NCBI GenBank assembly: GCA_024860865.1
Contig: JACRDV010000154.1
Span: 1 to 6,490 of the forward strand
Direction of reading: 5' to 3'
From: Methanobacteriota archaeon
GTDB lineage: Archaea > JACRDV01
DNA: 6,490 nucleotides
Numbering within the stretch: position 1 is the stretch's first letter; the number at the start of each line of letters is the position of its first letter. This document shows positions 1-3,633 of the stretch, one piece after another. The position numbers were made by a program, and so were the translations under genes. The notes beneath the pieces are model-generated. The model saw only the letters and a list, made by a program, of their open reading frames with translations. It ran no database searches and was not told the DNA's origin.

Positions 1-125
1 CAAATTTGCTTTACTTTTTTGAAGATTCAAAGAAATATTAATTCAAAATACATAAGTTTATCGCTTAAAAAGACTGTTAACAAAATTATTTGAAATTTCA
101 GATAAAAATTTAGCATAGTTAAGAA

Positions 126-161
126 CATTCTAAAACTTGGAATGCCAATTCTTTTAGAATG
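126..161. repeat. Hairpin-forming inverted repeat with nested arm
   Basis: A perfect 10-bp inverted repeat, CATTCTAAAA (126-135) and TTTTAGAATG (152-161), encloses a second small repeat TTGG (137-140) and CCAA (145-148). The octamer AATGCCAA also occurs twice directly, at 141-148 and 158-165. It lies about 40 nt beyond the stop of the decayed minus-strand gene at 202-777, so it may be the remains of that gene's 3' end or a transcript-end structure. There is no long T run on either strand immediately after it, so a terminator role is not well supported. The rest of 1-201 shows no coding frame or RNA gene that I recognise. Confidence 0.45.
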
Positions 162-201
162 CCAAAACAAAACTCTCGTGAACGGTATCAAAATTAAGTG
201 A

Positions 202-777
202 TCAAGAACTCCACCACAGATGTGCGAGTTTAGGATTTAATGTAACTTTAAAGTTGAATTCAGACAAGAGGTTCCGGCCAACAAAACCCTCGCGATTTGG
301 ATTGGCAAGAATTAAGGGACTCTTTTTCCAGTCCTTTACTAAACGGGCTGATAGAATTTTACTCACAATTTTTTCTTTAGCATCTTTTATACAAATTTTA
401 ATTTTCCTAACGAAGTGCCAGTAAGAACTTCCAAAGTGAATTCCTCGATGAAACTCTTGTAAAGTTGCGTTAGGAACAATTTTCTCACAAAATTAGTTTC
501 GATGAGGCCGATATTCATCGGTAGCTAGTTTTAAAAAATAGACAGGCCACAGATCGTGATAAATGCCTGACGTTGGAACTAAAATTTTTTGCTCTCCGAA
601 CACATAAAGAAATATTGGTACTAATATTACCTCCGCTTAAAAAAGCACCAAGAGGTAGGAATTTCCATTTTAATACCATCTGCTGCTTTCTACTACGTTT
701 GTATAACCGAAGGTATTCCATTTTATCATCTCCTTGGTGCTTAAACTTGAATCCTTTATTTCTACGAAATCCTTCAT
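202..777 (-). pseudogene. Decayed gene, possibly retropepsin-like aspartyl protease
   Basis: Reading the minus strand from the ATG at 777, a single frame runs to a TGA at 202-204 with only three internal stops (TAA at 670-672, 637-639 and 493-495). In DNA this AT-rich a random frame of 191 codons should hold roughly 13, so this looks like a once-coding frame with nonsense mutations. The product would be about 190 residues. The last 96 codons (205-492) are uninterrupted and end with GFVGRNLLSEFNFKVTLNP, which resembles the closing G-R-D/N-x-L strand of retropepsin-like aspartyl proteases. Further upstream, KILVPTSGIYHDLWP sits where the D-T/S-G-A catalytic loop would be expected, but with Thr in place of the Asp. 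The family call is a guess from these two patches; the relic status is firmer. The start codon lies about 30 nt from a TATA-like box that could also serve the divergent toxin gene. An out-of-frame stretch of 68 codons over the same bases is probably accidental. Confidence 0.5.
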
Positions 778-802
778 TTCGGTTGTTTGGTGATATAAGA
801 AA

Positions 803-816
803 GTTTAAATAAATTT
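803..816. promoter_or_regulatory. Divergent AT-rich promoter between relic and relE
   Basis: The block GTTTAAATAAATTT contains TTTAAATA at 804-811, a good archaeal TATA box. Its centre (about 808) is 30 nt from the toxin ATG at 838 on the plus strand and 31 nt from the relic ATG at 777 on the minus strand. TATA-like sequence can be read on both strands. With initiation about 25 nt from the box, both transcripts would be leaderless or nearly so, in line with the lack of a clear ribosome binding site ahead of either start. Confidence 0.5.
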
Positions 817-837
817 AATTAAAAAGAACGCTCAAGT

Positions 838-1095
838 ATGGAATATGAGATCCTTTTGCATCCAGAAGTTAAGAAAGAATTTGATAAACTATCGAAAAAG
901 CAGCAAGTAATATTTCTTAAAAAATTGGACAAAATTAGGCAAAATCCAGAAATTGGAAAGCCGTTAAAATACGACCTTAAAGGTCGGAGAACTCTATATT
1001 TTGAAAGAAAATTTAGAATTATATATTCTGTTGACAATGAGAGAAAAGATGTATTGGTTCTGAAGTTAGAACACAGAAAAAAAGCATATGATTAA
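838..1095 (+). CDS. relE: RelE/ParE-superfamily toxin (putative mRNA interferase)
   Basis: This 85-residue basic protein has the length and pattern of archaeal RelE toxins, which bind the ribosome and cut mRNA in the A site, or related ParE-fold proteins. Visible hallmarks in order are an N-terminal strand EYEILLHPEV, two helices rich in Lys and Leu (about residues 11-35), the turn NPEIGKPL (36-43), LKGRRTLYF (47-55), the strand FRIIYSV (59-65) and the C-terminal signature LEHRKKAYD (77-85). Arg60, His79, Arg80 and Tyr84 are the likely catalytic or RNA-contacting residues by family analogy. It appears intact. A TATA box at 804-811 is placed for a leaderless message starting at the ATG. Such toxins are normally encoded just after their antitoxin on the same strand; here the only candidate partner is on the opposite strand, stop codon to stop codon. 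Residue patterns favour RelE over ParE, but a neutral 'RelE/ParE family' name is safest. Confidence 0.88.
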   Translation: MEYEILLHPEVKKEFDKLSKKQQVIFLKKLDKIRQNPEIGKPLKYDLKGRRTLYFERKFRIIYSVDNERKDVLVLKLEHRKKAYD

Positions 1096-1263
1096 CTATT
1101 TCTTAGGTTTTTTTAAATCTTCTAAAGTAATAAATTTACCTTTTCTAATATCCTCTTCTCTCTTATCAAGTTCTTTTATTAGATCAAGGTTTTTAATTAC
1201 CTCTAAAGTAGTTATTATACTCTCATATTCTTTTTTTGATATCACTATAGATTCATTACCCAT
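1096..1263 (-). CDS. Short antitoxin-like protein, convergent partner of RelE
   Basis: The minus strand from the ATG at 1261-1263 encodes 55 residues: an N-terminal MGNESIVISKKEYESI, a central helix rich in Leu and charged residues, and a C-terminal KGKFITLEDLKKPKK. This matches the usual plan of small archaeal RelB-like antitoxins, a strand-helix start of the 'ISKxEYE' type followed by a charged segment with '(I/F)(T/S)LE(D/E)L' that wraps the toxin. It would neutralise the RelE-like protein encoded at 838-1095. Its TAG occupies 1096-1098, directly touching the toxin TAA at 1093-1095, so the pair is convergent with no spacer, unlike the usual antitoxin-toxin operon. A palindromic TATA box at 1285-1294 suits a leaderless transcript from this ATG. 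A 67-codon plus-strand frame over the same bases is Ser/Leu/Ile rich and is the antisense image of this gene. I am fairly sure that it codes and less sure that it is the cognate antitoxin. Confidence 0.75.
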   Translation of the reverse strand: MGNESIVISKKEYESIITTLEVIKNLDLIKELDKREEDIRKGKFITLEDLKKPKK

Positions 1264-1284
1264 ATTAAAAATTAATTTCCTAGT

Positions 1285-1294
1285 TATTTAAATA
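1285..1294 (-). promoter_or_regulatory. TATA box of the antitoxin gene
   Basis: The self-complementary decamer TATTTAAATA has its centre about 27 nt upstream of the antitoxin ATG (1263), the standard archaeal TATA-to-start distance, so the predicted transcript begins at or next to the start codon. No GGTG-type ribosome binding site is seen at the right spacing, in keeping with a leaderless message. Confidence 0.55.
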
Positions 1295-1334
1295 CTTAAT
1301 GATTGCAACTCTAAAATTTCTCGGAGTGAGGCCT

Positions 1335-1577
1335 TCATTGCCCGGTTGTAGTGCAGACTTTTCTTAAAAAAATCCACCACTTTTCCTTTACAAAGCTCGT
1401 AAGCCTAGATGCTAGTTGAACATAAGCCCAATTTTAGAACATCTTCATTTCTTCCGGCCTAGCTAATCTAGGCTTACCAGTTCGTGGCGAATCCCATCGT
1501 GCTATTTCCATCAATCGGTCTTTTTTCTTTGGTATTTTCTTCAAAACAAATCTACCGTTTACTTTTTCAAATCTCAC
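1335..1577 (-). pseudogene. Relic of a small gene of unknown function
   Basis: On the minus strand a GTG at 1575-1577 opens a 47-codon frame ending at TAA 1434-1436. The same frame then continues with ordinary-looking codons to a TGA at 1335-1337, giving 80 codons with one internal stop. The first part is basic and coding-like (FEKVNGRFVLKKIPKKK, then MEIARWDSPRTGKPRLARPE); the second part (NWAYVQLASRLTSFVKEKWW) is also plausible protein. I do not recognise a family. The frame may extend upstream of the GTG, since no stop lies within the preceding ten codons, and an ATG lies inside at MEIARW. The 12-bp inverted repeat at 1399-1410/1466-1477 lies within it. Alternative readings are an intact 47-residue gene followed by spacer, or no gene at all. 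Confidence 0.35.
1399..1477. repeat. Long-arm inverted repeat (12 bp plus 5 bp)
   Basis: GTAAGCCTAGAT (1399-1410) and ATCTAGGCTTAC (1466-1477) are perfect reverse complements. After a 2-nt bulge (1464-1465) pairing continues with GCTAG (1411-1415) against CTAGC (1459-1463), giving a 17-bp stem around a 43-nt loop. It lies inside the small minus-strand relic, so it is not an ordinary intergenic terminator. It could be a structured RNA, a recombination footprint or the product of template switching during replication. Confidence 0.6.
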
Positions 1578-1600
1578 CAAAAATAGTTTATTTTTTTCAT

Positions 1601-1619
1601 AATGAGTTATTTACTCATT
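1601..1619. terminator. Hairpin AATGAGT/ACTCATT, possible terminator or operator
   Basis: A 7-bp perfect inverted repeat (1601-1607 and 1613-1619) with a 5-nt loop lies in the spacer between mtd and the small relic. On the minus strand it is followed by a short CATAATA/A-rich stretch, and on the plus strand by TTTTAT. It is about 128 nt past the mtd stop and 24 nt upstream of the relic's GTG, so it could end the mtd message or sit in the relic's promoter region. The remaining spacer 1620-1746 shows no convincing gene; a frame there begins inside mtd and is an overlap artefact. Confidence 0.3.
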
Positions 1620-1746
1620 TTATAATAAATAGGTAACTCGGAAGCGATTCTCTAGGAAGCGCGTCAGTAACAAATTAGCCAATAATAATGAGCAATAAGA
1701 ATAAGCTAAAAATTTAAATGCTGAAATATTTTTTTGGAGAACTAAA

Positions 1747-2574
1747 TTAAACTGGTTTTTCAAGCAGCTTTCTTTTTCTAAGGACTTTTCCTTCAGAGTC
1801 ATGAGGCGTTCTTAAAACCTCATCATTTCCTTTTTCAAGCTCATGTGCTTCATCTACAAGCTTCGCAGCATACCTAAGAATTTCATGCGCGGCTGCCACA
1901 ATAGGGATATACTTCTCTCTCTCTTTTAAAATGAAGCATCCTTCAACATCAAGAGCTGCCACTCTTTCAGCCATTTCATAAGCTGCCACTGCCTTAGCTT
2001 TTGCATATGGATTTGAAAAGTCCGCGGCCTTAACTGCTAATTCTTTGTCAATTATAATTTTTGGAAGCTCTGGCTTCTTTCTAGCTTTAATAGAGTCAAT
2101 TACTCCGTCAAGCTCGAATTGAACAACTCTGAATGCTCCAGTGATTGCCAATACTTTAATTATATCTGAATTAAAAATAGCCATTTCAGTTGGATCTAAA
2201 AATTCGCGCCGAGCACCGATCATAGGGTCGCCTTTGATTAAGATATAGCCAAGCCCCTGTTGCTCAAGTTCAGCTTTAATTTTTATACTCACAGCATCAG
2301 AAATCATAATAGTTGGAATTGCGCACTTTGACAATATCTCTCGCGCTTTAGTTGGACCATGAGTAGCAAGATTCGGGCTGACCCAAATAATTAACTCTGG
2401 CTTATATTCTAACATTTTTTTAATTATGTTTTCTGTTTGCTCCGGCCCCATCTTTGCTCCGCTTGAAATCACTCTAACGTCTAAATCCTTGCGCTCAGCT
2501 CGCTCATCAAGTAAAAGATCAAGCAGAGATGATGTTCCAATAGCTCCAGATTTAATGACTCCAACTCTAACCAA
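1747..2574 (-). CDS. mtd: F420-dependent methylene-H4MPT dehydrogenase (Mtd)
   Basis: Mtd reversibly converts N5,N10-methylene-tetrahydromethanopterin plus oxidised F420 to methenyl-H4MPT and F420H2. It is a cytoplasmic step of the C1 pathway used in methanogenesis, reverse methanogenesis and archaeal one-carbon oxidation. The 275-residue product is about full family length. It shows the N-terminal VRVGVIKSGAIGTSSLLDLL (residues 2-21), LLDERAERKDLDVRV (21-35), the hallmark SSGAKMGPEQ (37-46), IIWVSPNLATHGPTKARE (about 60-77), the KGDPMIGARREFLDP segment (114-128) and a helical C-terminus ending in a basic tail. No lesion is visible. The start is a TTG at 2572-2574, forced by an in-frame TGA nine bases upstream; GTGAG just ahead is a plausible ribosome binding site. 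A TATA box at 2624-2631 gives a leader of about 25 nt. It lies 105 nt downstream of the Lrp-type gene on the same strand, which hints at co-regulation. Confidence 0.96.
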   Translation of the reverse strand: MVRVGVIKSGAIGTSSLLDLLLDERAERKDLDVRVISSGAKMGPEQTENIIKKMLEYKPELIIWVSPNLATHGPTKAREILSKCAIPTIMISDAVSIKIKAELEQQGLGYILIKGDPMIGARREFLDPTEMAIFNSDIIKVLAITGAFRVVQFELDGVIDSIKARKKPELPKIIIDKELAVKAADFSNPYAKAKAVAAYEMAERVAALDVEGCFILKEREKYIPIVAAAHEILRYAAKLVDEAHELEKGNDEVLRTPHDSEGKVLRKRKLLEKPV

Positions 2575-2593
2575 GATAACTCACAATTTTTAA

Positions 2594-2606
2594 TTTCGAA
2601 CCGAAA
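2594..2606. promoter_or_regulatory. Inverted repeat at the mtd transcription start region
   Basis: TTTCG-AAC-CGAAA is a perfect 5-bp inverted repeat, loosely extended by flanking AA/TT, sitting where transcription from the 2624-2631 TATA box should begin. A repressor bound here would block initiation of mtd. The adjacent Lrp-type gene is an obvious candidate regulator, but nothing in the sequence ties it to this site. Confidence 0.3.
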
Positions 2607-2623
2607 ATTTCTTACAAAGTAAA

Positions 2624-2631
2624 TTTATAAA
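2624..2631 (-). promoter_or_regulatory. TATA box of mtd
   Basis: TTTATAAA, a near-consensus archaeal TATA element, is preceded on the minus strand by AACTTTT that could act as the TFB recognition element. Its position predicts a start near 2600, about 25 nt ahead of the TTG codon. It implies that mtd has its own promoter and need not depend on transcription through the upstream regulator gene. Confidence 0.6.
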
Positions 2632-2679
2632 AAAGTTAGCTCCAAAATCTTAAAACTTCCAAGAGCTGACTTGAAGCTA

Positions 2680-3155
2680 TTATAGTTCGATACTAGGCTC
2701 ATCTTTTATTGACGAAAAGATAACATTTGTTCGGGCTTCTTTTATCCCTGGTAAAGAGATTAATTGCTGCTCAACGAACTCTTTCAAATCATTCATATCT
2801 TTAGCTAGAATTTTGGCCACTATATCATATTCTCCAACTACTGTATAAACTTCCGACACTCGTTTCATTGTGCTCAGTTGTTGGGCTATGTTAAGAGTAT
2901 CGTTTGCATTAGACCGAATTGATACGACGGCTGAGATAGCATAGCCAACATTGTTAGGATTAACAAGTGCTGTAAATCTCCGAATTACGCCATCGCGTCG
3001 GAGTTTTTTCACGCGTTTATTTGCGCTCGCCCTGACTAGCAGGAACGAAATACGCTAACGTCGCTTACTCCAACTGCCTTTCCGATCTCTACAAACGGTG
3101 TGCGGGCATCTTTTTGTAGGATTTCTATAATTCTTCTATCGAGGTCGTCAACCAT
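2680..3155 (-). pseudogene. Lrp/AsnC-family regulator, interrupted in its HTH
   Basis: Lrp/AsnC proteins are DNA-binding regulators with an N-terminal helix-turn-helix and a C-terminal ligand-sensing, oligomerising RAM domain. The ATG at 3153-3155 has a strong GGTGAT ribosome binding site (3159-3164) and starts MVDDLDRRIIEILQKDAR, continuing through VEIGKAVGVSDVSV (codon 35, ending at 3051). The next 29 nt (3022-3050) break the frame and bring a TAG. Reading resumes at 3021 with NKRVKKLRRDGVIRRF and runs to the stop at 2680, including the RAM hallmark VVGEYDIVAKI. Joining 3155-3051 to 3021-2680 gives a normal 148-residue protein whose junction reads GVSDVSVNKRVKKLRRDG, exactly the family pattern. 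As it stands the gene is either inactive, expressed as a RAM-only fragment from the GTG at 3010-3012 (110 residues), or repaired at the RNA level. It lies upstream of mtd on the same strand and is divergent from nrdD. Confidence 0.85.
3022..3050 (-). other. 29-nt frame-breaking insertion with hairpin potential
   Basis: Relative to the family pattern exactly 29 nt are extra; the placement is not unique, because shifting the window upstream by nine bases gives a junction nearly as good. Together with its flanks (3013-3055) the minus-strand sequence can pair as GCGT/ACGC, a 2-nt AA bulge, ATTT/AAAT, CG/CG with a C bulge, an internal loop, and CCTG/CAGG around a CTAGT loop, about 14 pairs. It carries an in-frame TAG. 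It could be a decay insertion, a remnant of a mobile sequence, or a tiny archaeal intron; the sequence alone does not decide. Confidence 0.6.
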
Positions 3156-3158
3156 TTT

Positions 3159-3164
3159 ATCACC
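3159..3164 (-). promoter_or_regulatory. Strong ribosome binding site of the Lrp-type gene
   Basis: GGTGAT, complementary to the 3' end of archaeal 16S rRNA, lies 3 nt before the ATG at 3155. It fixes the true start in the 5' part of the interrupted gene, not at the downstream GTG. A weak TATA-like CATAAAAC (3189-3196) is about 35 nt upstream. Confidence 0.65.
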
Positions 3165-3190
3165 TGATTATGAAATCTAACTCTTATTGT

Positions 3191-3267
3191 TTTATGCACA
3201 AATATCTCAATTGTGATTTGATTTTCCAACCCCAAGTTTTCTACTGGAAAATTTATGCACCGATGTC
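3191..3267. repeat. Two direct repeats TTTATGCAC upstream of the Lrp gene
   Basis: TTTATGCAC occurs at 3191-3199 and again at 3252-3260. The similarity extends to 16 nt (3191-3206 and 3252-3267) with 13 matches. The copies are 61 nt apart, roughly six helical turns, and lie 36-112 nt ahead of the Lrp-type start. They could be paired sites for the regulator itself; autoregulation at repeated sites is common in the family. The proximal copy overlaps the weak TATA-like element. Confidence 0.4.
3221..3252. repeat. 8-bp inverted repeat between lrp and nrdD
   Basis: ATTTTCCA (3221-3228) and TGGAAAAT (3245-3252) are perfect reverse complements around a 16-nt C-rich then T-rich spacer. The repeat lies between the two TTTATGCAC copies, upstream of the Lrp-type gene, so it fits either a dyad operator or the hairpin end of a small mobile-element remnant whose other end is the IS-like sequence at 3293-3327. 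Confidence 0.4.
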
Positions 3268-3292
3268 ATTTCGAATTTATTATTAGATTTTG

Positions 3293-3327
3293 AAGTATAT
3301 AAGTTGACAGAGGTGGCCGGAAGTATT
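3293..3327 (-). mobile_element. Orphan IS200/IS605-type left end
   Basis: The reverse complement of these 35 bases matches 33 of 35 bases of the sequence just upstream of tnpB at 6063-6097; shared blocks include AATACTTCCG, CCACCTCTGTCAA and TTATATACTT. Similarity stops abruptly on both sides and no tnpB-like reading frame follows it on the minus strand, so this is a solitary end left by deletion, or one end of a non-coding derivative. It includes the element's TATA box (TTATATA, 3296-3302), here pointing toward the Lrp-type gene 141 nt away. Confidence 0.75.
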
Positions 3328-3342
3328 CTTAGAGTTAAGAAT
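3325..3342. repeat. Hairpin at the tip of the orphan IS end
   Basis: ATTCTTA (3325-3331) and TAAGAAT (3336-3342) form a 7-bp stem with a 4-nt loop, overlapping the outer edge of the IS-like sequence. Subterminal hairpins are the structures that IS200/IS605 transposases recognise, but the copy near tnpB has no equivalent hairpin at the same place, so this may be chance or belong to the insertion site. Confidence 0.35.
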
Positions 3343-3438
3343 TCTAAACAAAGTTAAAGTTTGATTTTCGACTGACTGAGTACAACCACCAACATTCAAA
3401 GACTTTCATGTCTCAATAAAATTAGACTTCAAAAAAGT

Positions 3439-3447
3439 TATAAATAG
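3439..3447 (+). promoter_or_regulatory. TATA box upstream of nrdD
   Basis: TTATAAATA, close to the archaeal consensus and preceded by AAAAAAG as a possible TFB recognition element, is the best plus-strand promoter between the divergent genes. Initiation would fall near 3465-3472. If it serves nrdD the leader is about 165 nt, long for an archaeal mRNA, and includes the small coding relic at 3483-3619. A poorer AT-rich stretch at 3517-3535 is an alternative nrdD promoter. Confidence 0.55.
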
Positions 3448-3482
3448 CTTCTCTATAAGAATGGGGCTAGATAAAGGCTCCC

Positions 3483-3619
3483 TTGATTGAAATCCTAGAG
3501 TACCGAGCTTATCTTGTTAAAATATCTAATATTAAGGAGTATTATTGGTTCGTAAAAAATGAAAGTTTGAATCGAATCTGATAAAACAAGCTAGAGATGA
3601 CATGCTTCGTGACTTGTAG
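3483..3619 (+). pseudogene. Small coding relic just ahead of nrdD
   Basis: A TTG at 3483 opens 32 codons reading MIEILEYRAYLVKISNIKEY and then YWFVKNESLNRI before TGA at 3579. A one-base frame change near 3565-3572 continues as NLIKQARDDMLRDL to a TAG at 3617-3619, 14 nt before the nrdD GTG. The joined product, about 45-47 residues, looks like a real small helical protein. The upstream reading may even extend to an ATG at 3461 (MGLDKGSL) through another shift. I recognise no family. If the shift is real this is a decayed gene; the first part could instead act as an upstream leader ORF for nrdD. The evidence is reading-frame quality only. Confidence 0.35.
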
Positions 3620-3633
3620 AAATATTAAGTGAC

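Noticed and set aside
515-721. 68-codon minus-strand frame starting MEYLRLYK
   Set aside because: It overlaps the longer relic frame that starts at 777 and lacks its family-like segments; its Ser/Arg-rich tail looks random.
573-812. 79-codon plus-strand frame
   Set aside because: Antisense to the relic at 202-777, with a low-complexity Phe/Leu/Arg composition and no promoter or ribosome binding site.
819-1037. 72-codon minus-strand frame
   Set aside because: Antisense image of the relE gene, with Cys/Phe/Ser-rich composition typical of such shadows.
1088-1291. 67-codon plus-strand frame overlapping the relE stop
   Set aside because: Ser/Leu/Ile-rich antisense image of the antitoxin-like gene, which has better composition and promoter placement.
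1620-1802. 60-codon minus-strand frame with a hydrophobic segment
   Set aside because: It begins inside the 3' end of mtd in another frame, with no promoter or ribosome binding site; the hydrophobic run comes from AT-rich spacer.
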